A stretch of 51,040 nt of DNA from Bacteroidota bacterium (GTDB taxonomy: Bacteria > Bacteroidota > Ignavibacteria > SZUA-365): positions 1 to 51,040 of the forward strand of contig JARYLZ010000013.1 of assembly GCA_029907355.1 (NCBI GenBank). The letters are read 5' to 3'. Position numbers and translations under genes: made by a program. This document shows positions 35,425 to 43,715 of this stretch, one piece after another; position 1 is the first letter of the stretch; every line of letters begins with the position of its first letter. The notes under the pieces are model-generated. The model worked only from the letters and a program-made list of their open reading frames with translations. It was not told the DNA's origin and did not search any database.

Positions 35425-36222
35425 TCACCGATCCACCCTCTTTGCACGACCGGAGCCCGTCGAGAGCACATGCACGACCGCAGGCGATCCGGAAAACCAT
35501 ATGTTGCCGCTCCCGCTGATACTCCCCTCGAGCATATCCGTTACGGACACATCGCAGTTCCCCCTTCCCGTCAAGACGGCGAATAACCTCTCGACATGCC
35601 ATTTTGGGGAATCCACGTTTCCGGATCCGGAAATGAGAACTTTCGCTTCCCTCGTTGTACCGCTGAGACGAATACTGCCCGGTCCTTGGATATTGACGAG
35701 AACGCGATAGGCATGGAGGTTGCCGCTCACCGTTCCGCCCCCGGAAACGGCAATGCCGATCGTGTCCTGATCCAGCGTTCCGGAAACATGGATATTCCCC
35801 ACGCCATGGAGTGATAGCCCTCGAATCGTGGGGGCGCTCACGTACACACGAAGGGGTTGGTTCGTCCGAACGCAGCCGGACATCCCCAAGTGGAGAATAC
35901 CGTTTCGATTCTCTGTGAGAATCATGCCCTGGAGATTCCTTTCGGCGACCGCATGCACGGTGCATGTATCTGCCTGCCGAATGACTACTTCAATGATGCT
36001 CCCCGCATCAATGGCATGGAACGGCGGCAGATCACGATTTTCCTCCACGATCACGCCGTCCCCCTCCCTGCAATCCATCGACTCGTTCCGGCACGCTGAA
36101 AGCATCGCGGCGAAGGATATGGAACAGATCAACGCAATATGAGAGAACGGGAACGATGTGCGAAACCGCTCATGGTCTTTGTCTCTTCCCGATAATTCCG
36201 GGCACCATATGCCCGGGCGCAT
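35425..36222 (-). CDS. Head-GIN domain (DUF2807) lipoprotein
   Basis: A 265-residue lipoprotein with the putative auto-transporter adhesin head-GIN fold. The lipobox is FAAMLSAC (Cys44), after an unusually long n-region. Then PFHAIDAGSIIEVVIRQ begins a right-handed beta-helix with repeated glycine-rich turns: GVGNIHVSG, SGGGTVSGN, GPGSIRLSG, SGSGNVDSP, GRGNCDVS and SGSGNIWFSG. This family is common in Bacteroidota and of unknown function. The start is uncertain: ATG 36222 lies 1 base after a GGAG run, and a TTG near 36140 would give a normal-length signal. It follows the methyltransferase on the same strand. Confidence 0.82.
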   Translation of the reverse strand: MRPGIWCPELSGRDKDHERFRTSFPFSHIALICSISFAAMLSACRNESMDCREGDGVIVEENRDLPPFHAIDAGSIIEVVIRQADTCTVHAVAERNLQGMILTENRNGILHLGMSGCVRTNQPLRVYVSAPTIRGLSLHGVGNIHVSGTLDQDTIGIAVSGGGTVSGNLHAYRVLVNIQGPGSIRLSGTTREAKVLISGSGNVDSPKWHVERLFAVLTGRGNCDVSVTDMLEGSISGSGNIWFSGSPAVVHVLSTGSGRAKRVDR

Positions 36223-36346
36223 TCTCCCCCGTCGCAGGATTCCGGTAAAGAAATCGATAGCTGCGAGCATACCTCTGCTCTCAAGCGTTCCGTTCGCCGC
36301 CTGCACCCGTTTCACTCTCTGTTCCACCCTGACGTCCCTTTTTCCT

Positions 36347-37237
36347 TTATGCCCGCCGGGCATAGACGACCATTTTATTCTTTATGGGAAACACGTGCAG
36401 GAGTCCGGCTGAGAGACCGGCGAGAGCTTTCCGGATAATACCGGGATGGACCCGGTGAAAATACTCTTCGAGTTCATAGGTAAACTCGGTACGTCGATCC
36501 TGGAAGACGATCTCGAACCCGTGGATAGAGAGCATTCTCACGAGCTGATTCGAAGTGAAAAGCTGGAGATGCGTCCACGAGTAGCGATACTCGAGGGGGT
36601 ACTGGATTCGCCCAAAGGAAAGATCATACATCACGAAAGCGAAGCGATCCCAAAGGCTGTCGAGGCAGGGCGTAGAGAGCAGAAGCCAGCCCCCCGCTTT
36701 CAGCACCCGGCTGGCCGTCGCAATCGTTGCGGACGGGTCATTGAGGTGTTCAAGGACTTCCCACATCGTGACGACATCTACTCCACCGTCCGGGGGCGGC
36801 CATTCTTCTAAGAGACAGGGTTGTATATCAATCCCGTACCGATCACGCGCGAAACGAACGCCACAGAGATCGATATCCAGCCCCATAACACGAGCCCCGC
36901 GTCGCCGCGCCTGATACAGGAAGTCGCCCCCACCGGCACCGACATCGAGGAGTACTTTTCCCTTCAACGGCAAGAAACACTCGATCTCGTCGCAGTACTT
37001 CGCGAATTTGGCTGCAAGTCGTCCAGCATGGGCTTCGTAATTCCACCCGGAATCCATCGGAGACGACGACACCGCATTGAAAAAATCCACGAAACGAAAA
37101 CGACAGTCGGCGCACTCGAGGAGATCGAGATCATAACGATCGAGACGGCAGCGAAGGTGGAGATTCCCGCTGCCGCAGAATTTGCAACGATCCCATACCG
37201 GGTGCCGTCTACTCGATCTTTCACTGCTTTTCCGCAC
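36347..37237 (-). CDS. Class I SAM-dependent methyltransferase with N-terminal zinc ribbon
   Basis: A 296-residue methyltransferase. A short zinc-ribbon-like motif (CKFCGSG...CADC, about residues 18-45) precedes the Rossmann domain with motif I VLLDVGAGGGDFL, the acidic GLDIDLCG, and VVTMWEVLEHLNDP. The arrangement matches the UbiE/Methyltransf_23 group that acts on small molecules or O-antigen sugars, but the substrate is unknown. It starts at GTG 37237, the first possible start after an in-frame stop; no clear ribosome site is seen. The GIN lipoprotein follows 124 bases downstream. Confidence 0.82.
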   Translation of the reverse strand: MRKSSERSSRRHPVWDRCKFCGSGNLHLRCRLDRYDLDLLECADCRFRFVDFFNAVSSSPMDSGWNYEAHAGRLAAKFAKYCDEIECFLPLKGKVLLDVGAGGGDFLYQARRRGARVMGLDIDLCGVRFARDRYGIDIQPCLLEEWPPPDGGVDVVTMWEVLEHLNDPSATIATASRVLKAGGWLLLSTPCLDSLWDRFAFVMYDLSFGRIQYPLEYRYSWTHLQLFTSNQLVRMLSIHGFEIVFQDRRTEFTYELEEYFHRVHPGIIRKALAGLSAGLLHVFPIKNKMVVYARRA

Positions 37238-37354
37238 AAATGAAAATTACGCAACTTTACCGGCGATTGTGCTGTCTCCTATGCCCAGTGGACCTTCAAA
37301 CCAGCTGGCCATTCCCATCGGTCATTCCCATTCTCACCGTGTAAGTCGCTTTTC

Positions 37355-37933
37355 ATGATATGCGCTTTCAACAAACCGTACGGAGTTGTCTGCCAGTTCA
37401 CTGCGACCGTGCGTGCACATCGCACGCTTGCCGAATTCGGTTTCCCGCCGCGGGTTTATCCGATAGGCAGATTGGACCGTGATTCGGAAGGGCTGCTGCT
37501 CTTAAGCGATGAAGCAGGTGTGAACACACTCCTGCTCGACCCACGATACGGTCATAAACGTTCGTATTTCGCTCAAGTGGAAGGCATACCTCCCGAGGAT
37601 GCGCTCGAAAAGCTCCGTCAAGGTGTGCAAATCGGATCCTATCGCACCCGCCCCTGCTCAGCACACGTACTCGTGCCTCAACCGGATATCCCCGAAAGAA
37701 CGCCACCGATCCGTCGACGACACCACATCCCAACCTGTTGGATCGAAATCGTTCTCACAGAAGGGAAAAACAGACAGGTCAGAAGAATGACCGCATCCGT
37801 CGGACACCCGACATTGCGCCTGATCCGAATGCGGATAGAATCCATCGAGCTTGGCGACCTGAAACCCGGCAAATGGCGAATCTTGACGGATTCCGAACAT
37901 AATCTCCTTCTTGGAGGCACAAAGCCTCTATAG
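37355..37933 (+). CDS. rluE: 23S rRNA pseudouridine synthase, RsuA/RluE family
   Basis: A 192-residue single-domain pseudouridine synthase. The catalytic Asp is in GRLDRDSEGLLLLS. YFAQVEG, CWIEIVLTEGKNRQVRRMTASVGHPTLRLIRMRI and the C-terminal GDLKPGKWR are family marks. It lacks the N-terminal S4 domain found in RluB and RsuA, and its length is like RluE, hence the symbol, which remains tentative. It starts with ATG 37355 and is divergent from the methyltransferase, with a 117-base shared promoter region. A strong terminator follows. Confidence 0.88.
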   Translation: MICAFNKPYGVVCQFTATVRAHRTLAEFGFPPRVYPIGRLDRDSEGLLLLSDEAGVNTLLLDPRYGHKRSYFAQVEGIPPEDALEKLRQGVQIGSYRTRPCSAHVLVPQPDIPERTPPIRRRHHIPTCWIEIVLTEGKNRQVRRMTASVGHPTLRLIRMRIESIELGDLKPGKWRILTDSEHNLLLGGTKPL

Positions 37934-37977
37934 ACCCACTTTTTCCTACCCTGAGTTACTCCTCGGAATCTCTGTTT

Positions 37978-38018
37978 TTTGAACTCCTTTGGGGTTCAAA
38001 TTTTTTATATTTTTTTTC
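37978..38018 (+). terminator. Rho-independent terminator after the pseudouridine synthase gene
   Basis: A 10-base stem TTTGAACTCC/GGGGTTCAAA (one G-U pair) with loop TTT spans 37978-38000 and is followed by TTTTTTATATTTTTTTTC. T-runs lie on both flanks, so it could work in both directions. It separates the synthase from the T9SS giant-protein gene. Confidence 0.8.
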
Positions 38019-38087
38019 ATTGTTACTGGATTTTTTTCATTTATTACTTTACATTGCGATTGGTAGTCTGTTCATATCCAATAGGTT

Positions 38088-41000
38088 ATGAGGTCAACTA
38101 TGCCCGCACGATACCGGTGCCCAAAAACCTCGGCAGCTATCGTCGGAATGGTCGGGGCAATACTTGCATCGTTCGTATTGCCCATGAACGCGCAGGATAT
38201 CCGAACATCCATGACCGTCTTCGACAATTTGGGTCACAGCCGTATCCTTACGGTTGGAATCAATGCTTCGGCGACCGACAGTATCGATCTCGCACTCGGC
38301 GAATTCCCTCTCGCACCGCCGGTTCCTGGAACGTTCGATGCACGGTTGATCGATACCGATATCCGCACACCGTCACTTCTCGGGAACGGCGTGTACGTGG
38401 ATCTGCGCGCGATAGGCGGCACTCCGCCGATCGTTCAGACATTCGAAATCGCTGTCCGACGGGCACCCGGTGCCATGGCCACATATCTCACATGGGCATT
38501 GCCTCTCGCAGATGGCATTATCGCTGCCCAATTTTCTTCCTACCCCGACCCTTCGATCGTTTCCGCGGACATGGCGGTCCAATCGCAGGTGCTCCTCCCA
38601 TTCGGCACAAACCGGTACCTCGTGCGGATCACTTACGCGGGACCGCTTCTCCAGCGATGGACGTTGACGACGCAGATCGAGCCACCAGGGAAAGGGAATA
38701 TTATCCGTTCCCCGAACCTCGCGAATTACGCACCGGGGACCGTCGTCCGGGTTACAGCACTCAATCTCCCACCCCCCGACACGTGTTACGAGTTCTCACA
38801 CTGGACCGGCGATGCATCCGGGACGAATCCCGTGATTTTCATCACGATGGACGGAGACAAGACGGTCACTGCACACTATGTCCAGCGAAAGTTCCCCGTC
38901 ACGGTCAGCACTCTCGACACCTTTTTCGTCCAGACGACTCCCTCACCTCCGCAAAAGCTGTTCATCATGAACAGCGGTCTTGCATGTTACGGCTGGACGG
39001 CCACGGCAACCGAGCCGTGGATACACCTTTCGAAGTCGGCAGGTATCGGCGACGACTCCCTCATCGTATCGCTCGTGACCTCCGCCATTCCTTGCCCGGG
39101 CACGCACATTGGAACGATTCGGATCCATTCGACCGCATCAATCCCGGAAACAATCGAAACACCCGTGATCGTGAATGTCGGGAGAACCGATGTCACGGCT
39201 TCCGTCATTGGAGCCCCGGTTCTCTTGAGCTGTGAAACCGTCGCACAGGACTTGATTGTCGTCACCCTCGCGAATCAATCGCCCGCACCCGTGACCTTCG
39301 CCGACCCCCCCCCCGTACTTCGAGGTTTCAACCTGAAGAACTCGTCTCTCTTCCCTCTCACCATACCCGCCCTGGACTCCGTCAACCTGTACTACGAGTT
39401 CCGGCCGCTCTCATCTCAACGGGGGATCATCAGCGAGCACGTCATCCTCACAGCGACTACGTGCGGCAGGCAGGTTATGTACAAATTGACGGGGACACGC
39501 ATTGCGCCTACCGTCATCAGCGACCTCAATGAACTCCGTTTCGGGACGGTGTATTCCTGCGTCTCCGCCCCGCTCCCCCTTCGTTCCCTCACCATCGAAA
39601 ATCTCCATACGACATCCGCCCAGCTCCGTTACACGATTCCGACGGGGTTCGTCCTCCGGAGCGCCCCGCCGCTGATCGGTGCAGGGGGACAGGTCGTCGT
39701 TTCGGTGGAACCGACACGGGAAGGCCCCGATTCCATCAGCGGGACTCTCGTCATCGAAGCCGATTTCGGCGTTTGCAGGGAACGGTTGTCGATCGGCTTG
39801 AGCGGGCGCCGCCAGACCGCCTCGTTCACAGCGGAAGCGCTCGCGACACCCGGTGTGCTCCCCCCGCAGGTGTTCGATACTACCTGTGTCGGCGAGTACT
39901 CAGAGCCGAAAAAAATCAGGATCCGCAACACCGGTACAGCAGATCTCACTTTCACGTTGACCACTGCCCCACCTTTCGAACTGTCTGCATTTTCCGACGT
40001 GTTCACATTGTCCCCTGGTTCGGAGAAAGATGTAAGTATCCTTTTCCACCCTGTGACCGCTGGTCATGCGACAGGGATGCTTACGATCCGCACCGACCTT
40101 TGCAACCTCGAACGCAACACCATGCTTGAGGGCTCGACCTTCTCCCAGCAGGTGCTTGAAGCGAGCTTGACTCCCCTTGAAATCACCCTTGCGGACTGCG
40201 AAGAGGAAGGTCGGTTGATGATTTCGGTGAGAAATCCCGGGACACAACCCGCTGTGTTCCCCGACCTACCTCTTCTTCCTGAAGGCTTCTTCTGGGACCC
40301 CTCATTGACACTCCCTATCGTCATCCCTCCCGACGGGAGTTCTTCGTTCCAGACCTACATCACGTTCCATCCCCCATCTGGAGGGCGCGGCACATTTGGA
40401 GGAAGCGTCGTATGGTTCGGTTCGCCGTGCGGGACGAGCGTGTATTTCACACTCACCGGTTCGCGGATTCTCCCGAAGGTATCTGTTTCGCCCGTCGCAG
40501 TGGATTTCGGTGTAATGACGATGTGCCGAGAGAACGGTGTGGGAACGAGCAAAACGATGAGTGTCGCGAACCAGAGCGCTCTTCCGATCCTTCTCACCGC
40601 CTCGGCACCCGCATCACGGTACCGCCTCGAGATCGATCATGCGGAATTCCCGACCCAAGGGGTCATTGTTCCGGCCTACGCGACGCAGGAGTTCTCTATC
40701 ACGGCATTACCCGGCGGGGGAGGCCCGTTTACGGACAGCCTCGTTCTCCTCATCTTCGCGGGAACGAACGGATCCTGCATGGAACGCAAGACCGTTCCTC
40801 TTAGCGGCGAGCGTCACCTCGCGGACTTCGCCGTCCGACAGAACCCAGGCGAACCGGGTTTCATGAACGTGTGCATAGGGTCACAGGCCATCTCATCTTA
40901 CATCATCGAAAATCTCGGGGACACGAGAATCACCATCATTTCGGATGGGCTGGTCCCTGAATCGGGTTTTTCGCTACTCACGACACCTTTCCGCACCATC

Positions 41001-42854
41001 GTTCCGCCCCATGGTACGGCGACCATCCCCGTTCGGTTCCGCCCGATCATTCAAGGAATTCATCGTACCTCTCTCCGCATATGGTCCGACATCTGTCCCG
41101 ATACCGTTGTTCTCGACCTCGAGGGCAGTGGTATCACGCCGGTCTTCGAGATCGCGCGCATCGAACCGGCTGCACCGGTAACCATCCTGAGCTGCGAACG
41201 AACGATTTCGCGCCAATTCCGCGCAACCGTTCGAAACCTCGGAACGGATCCCGTCGTGATCGTGGATGCTTCGTTTCCCCCAACGGGTTTCGTGTATGAT
41301 CCGCCCGGTCAATTCCCATTCACCCTGGCGCCCTCCGCTTCCCGCGACATCGTTCTGCGCTTCACCGCAACAGAAGCGGGCGAATACGGCGGCGAAGTGC
41401 ATGTTACGAGCGGTCCCTGCCCCATGACGGCTTCGTTCCCCGTCCACGTATCTCTCTTGCATTCATCTTACACGCTCGAACCACGCGAAGCATCTTTCGG
41501 AACGATCACTTTCTGTCCGGACGGCACCGTCCGTGAAGCGGACCGTGAGAGAATGCTCCAGGAAATCAATTTGCAGAACAACGGAGCCGTACCGCTCACC
41601 GTTCATTTCTCGGTGAAACCTTCAAGCAGTCCCATTCAGGTGCTCACACCAACCGTGACGCCTGTCACACTCAACCCCGGTTCGAGGCAGAATTTCTCGA
41701 TCGCGTTATCGGACGATCTCGATCCTTCTCTCCGTTCGATTTCCGCAGCACTGGAAATCACCATTCTTCGACCGGACAGTGCATGTCCCCCCGAAACGAT
41801 CACTGTACCCATCACGTCGCGTTTCGAACGGGTTTCCTTCGCATTCCTGGATGACAGCGTTTCCGCCACTGTATCATGCGCAGCCGAACCGGTCAAACTC
41901 CATGCCGTGATCGTCAATACCGGCAATGCGGCGGTCACTGTCGATTTGACGATCGAAGGGTCGACTTCATTCCGAATCGCGGACTCGCTCGCCGAAGTGC
42001 ATCTCGCTCCGAATCAACGCTTGACGATCCCGGTCATCTACACGCCTGAGGAGACACAGACCGACTCGGCGGTCCTCCGCGCACGTGACCGCGATTGCGG
42101 GTGGGAATCTTCCGTCAGGCTGCATGTCTTCGAGGAAAAAACGGAGATCCGGCTTTCCTGCGGAACGAAAACGGGCATGCAACAGTCTTTCGAGACACTG
42201 CCCGGAACAATTCTGGAAGTTCCTCTCTTCCTCTCCCGCGACGTGCGTTGTGGAGTCAATGAACTCACGTTCTCCGTGGATGTTCTCTTCGATGTGTTCC
42301 AACTCGCACCGGTCGGTCTCCGAACGGTCGGCTGCGAAGGATGGATCGAACGTCCGGAGCCGGATAGGGCACGAATCACGCTTACCAGCCCGAGTTTCCG
42401 TTCAGGGCTTGTCGCAACCGTCTTGATGGAAGTTCTCGTCGGGAAAGAGAAACTCAGCGAGTACTCCATCGGATCCCCCGTCTTCAAACCCGGGATCGGT
42501 GTTTTAGCGACGGATCTCAACTGTACGGCAACGGTGCATGTCCGGCCGTACTTCGGTGTCAGTTCCTGGGCCGATCTTGGAATTACCAGGCTCTTCCCGC
42601 CGCGTCCGAACCCGCTCACCGTTCAGAACGGGACTTTGGCGACGATCTCATTCGAACTCGCACGCGACGGCTTTGCGGAACTCACCCTATACGACAGGCT
42701 CGGCAACCGTGTCGCGGTCATCGTGTCCGAATCTCTCGAGAAAGGTCTGCACACCATCGAGTACCATGCAGCCGCACTCCCATCCGGCGTCTACCTCATC
42801 GTGTTGAGCGCAGGCGGGGAGGTCGCCACCGAAAAATTGATCGTCGCACGATAA
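38088..42854 (+). CDS. Giant secreted repeat protein with choice-of-anchor D (ASH) modules and T9SS sorting domain
   Basis: A 1588-residue secreted protein. A signal peptide ends near MNAQD. An InlB-like repeat (about 195-261: YEFSHWTGDASGTNPVIFITMDG) and a BACON-like domain (about 272-362: CYGWTATATEPWIHLSK) follow. Nine Ig-like ASH/choice-of-anchor D modules then span about 364-1346, arranged as three A-B-C triplets of about 320-333 residues each. Each module carries two cysteines. A cohesin-like domain (about 1357-1484) and a type IX secretion sorting domain (FPPRPNPL ... GLHTIEYHAAALPSGVYLI ... EKLIVAR) close it. Start is ATG 38088 or 38100. It is likely surface-anchored; its role may be adhesion or structure. 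Confidence 0.9.
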   Translation: MRSTMPARYRCPKTSAAIVGMVGAILASFVLPMNAQDIRTSMTVFDNLGHSRILTVGINASATDSIDLALGEFPLAPPVPGTFDARLIDTDIRTPSLLGNGVYVDLRAIGGTPPIVQTFEIAVRRAPGAMATYLTWALPLADGIIAAQFSSYPDPSIVSADMAVQSQVLLPFGTNRYLVRITYAGPLLQRWTLTTQIEPPGKGNIIRSPNLANYAPGTVVRVTALNLPPPDTCYEFSHWTGDASGTNPVIFITMDGDKTVTAHYVQRKFPVTVSTLDTFFVQTTPSPPQKLFIMNSGLACYGWTATATEPWIHLSKSAGIGDDSLIVSLVTSAIPCPGTHIGTIRIHSTASIPETIETPVIVNVGRTDVTASVIGAPVLLSCETVAQDLIVVTLANQSPAPVTFADPPPVLRGFNLKNSSLFPLTIPALDSVNLYYEFRPLSSQRGIISEHVILTATTCGRQVMYKLTGTRIAPTVISDLNELRFGTVYSCVSAPLPLRSLTIENLHTTSAQLRYTIPTGFVLRSAPPLIGAGGQVVVSVEPTREGPDSISGTLVIEADFGVCRERLSIGLSGRRQTASFTAEALATPGVLPPQVFDTTCVGEYSEPKKIRIRNTGTADLTFTLTTAPPFELSAFSDVFTLSPGSEKDVSILFHPVTAGHATGMLTIRTDLCNLERNTMLEGSTFSQQVLEASLTPLEITLADCEEEGRLMISVRNPGTQPAVFPDLPLLPEGFFWDPSLTLPIVIPPDGSSSFQTYITFHPPSGGRGTFGGSVVWFGSPCGTSVYFTLTGSRILPKVSVSPVAVDFGVMTMCRENGVGTSKTMSVANQSALPILLTASAPASRYRLEIDHAEFPTQGVIVPAYATQEFSITALPGGGGPFTDSLVLLIFAGTNGSCMERKTVPLSGERHLADFAVRQNPGEPGFMNVCIGSQAISSYIIENLGDTRITIISDGLVPESGFSLLTTPFRTIVPPHGTATIPVRFRPIIQGIHRTSLRIWSDICPDTVVLDLEGSGITPVFEIARIEPAAPVTILSCERTISRQFRATVRNLGTDPVVIVDASFPPTGFVYDPPGQFPFTLAPSASRDIVLRFTATEAGEYGGEVHVTSGPCPMTASFPVHVSLLHSSYTLEPREASFGTITFCPDGTVREADRERMLQEINLQNNGAVPLTVHFSVKPSSSPIQVLTPTVTPVTLNPGSRQNFSIALSDDLDPSLRSISAALEITILRPDSACPPETITVPITSRFERVSFAFLDDSVSATVSCAAEPVKLHAVIVNTGNAAVTVDLTIEGSTSFRIADSLAEVHLAPNQRLTIPVIYTPEETQTDSAVLRARDRDCGWESSVRLHVFEEKTEIRLSCGTKTGMQQSFETLPGTILEVPLFLSRDVRCGVNELTFSVDVLFDVFQLAPVGLRTVGCEGWIERPEPDRARITLTSPSFRSGLVATVLMEVLVGKEKLSEYSIGSPVFKPGIGVLATDLNCTATVHVRPYFGVSSWADLGITRLFPPRPNPLTVQNGTLATISFELARDGFAELTLYDRLGNRVAVIVSESLEKGLHTIEYHAAALPSGVYLIVLSAGGEVATEKLIVAR

Positions 42855-42867
42855 GGAGGACGCACCC

Positions 42868-43629
42868 ATGAAGCGCATTTCAATCTTCGCGGCCGTCTGG
42901 TGTACGATCCTTCCGTTCACGGCCTTTTCCCAATGGACTCACGTGGGGCAACGCACATGGCATGCGTTCCGCGGCGGACTCTCGCTCGGCATGAATTACA
43001 CGCTTTACACCGGCGAGATTCCTCTCCTCCCCTCCCCTGAAATTCAAACATTCGGGGAGGGCGAGAGCCTCAATTTCCAGGCTTTCGCCTTCGTCGAGAA
43101 GCCGTTTTCCCGCTCGATCGCCGCGGGACTCAAGGTCGGCTGGGACCCGATGAGCGCGACAGTCGAGGGGAATATGCTAGAACCCTATCGCATTGCGGAC
43201 GGCGACGGGAATCTCTACCCCGTACGGCGTGACCACACGACGGACTACATTCTCCGGTATTTCACAGCAGGCGGTTACGTGAAAATCTATCCCGGCGGCG
43301 GCCCCGGGTTTTTTCTCGGTGCGGGATTCAGCGTTTCATTCCTGACGGAAAAACGCTATGTGAACAACGCAACGATTACGGAACCGGAGTGGGCACGCGG
43401 AGCGAAAGCTCAACCGCAGACAGGTGGGCTCTCGAACACCAATCCCATGAGGGGTTCACTCGATATCATGATCGGTTACGAGTTCTTCTACATGTACGGT
43501 TTTCTCTCGCCTCAACTCCACTACAATTACGGGTTCGATCACCCGATCGATGCGAGCTACGCCGACTCGTGGGGCGTTCACAACATACGCCTCAGCGTCG
43601 CGTTCGCTCTCCCGCTTTACGGGTTGTGA
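42868..43629 (+). CDS. Small outer-membrane barrel protein
   Basis: A 253-residue protein with a signal peptide (ISIFAAVWCTILPFTAFSQ) and amphipathic strands ending in aromatic residues: GGLSLGMNYTLYTG, YFTAGGYVKIYPGG, FLGAGFSVSFL, DIMIGYEFFYMYGFLSPQLHYNYGF and NIRLSVAFALPLYGL. The last strand looks like a barrel terminus. I cannot name a function. ATG 42868 has an excellent AAGGAGG site. It begins 13 bases after the giant T9SS gene, so the two are surely co-transcribed and may work together at the surface. A terminator follows. Confidence 0.8.
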   Translation: MKRISIFAAVWCTILPFTAFSQWTHVGQRTWHAFRGGLSLGMNYTLYTGEIPLLPSPEIQTFGEGESLNFQAFAFVEKPFSRSIAAGLKVGWDPMSATVEGNMLEPYRIADGDGNLYPVRRDHTTDYILRYFTAGGYVKIYPGGGPGFFLGAGFSVSFLTEKRYVNNATITEPEWARGAKAQPQTGGLSNTNPMRGSLDIMIGYEFFYMYGFLSPQLHYNYGFDHPIDASYADSWGVHNIRLSVAFALPLYGL

Positions 43630-43664
43630 GCGACCCGCCCTTCCTTCCCCTCCCCTCCTCGCAC

Positions 43665-43703
43665 GGGGCCGTGGATGTGTGAACCGCGGCCCCGCCTCTT
43701 TTG
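43665..43703 (+). terminator. Rho-independent terminator after the barrel gene
   Basis: A 10-base stem GGGGCCGTGG/CCGCGGCCCC (43665-43674 with 43684-43693, one T-G pair), a 9-base loop and then GCCTCTTTTG. The T-tract is modest. It ends the giant-protein operon in front of the convergent M23 gene. Confidence 0.6.
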
Positions 43704-43715
43704 TCAAACGTCTTA

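Noticed and set aside
35393-36412. Plus-strand frames opposite the GIN lipoprotein
   Set aside because: Short, overlapping frames without signals; the minus-strand gene has a lipobox and GIN repeats.
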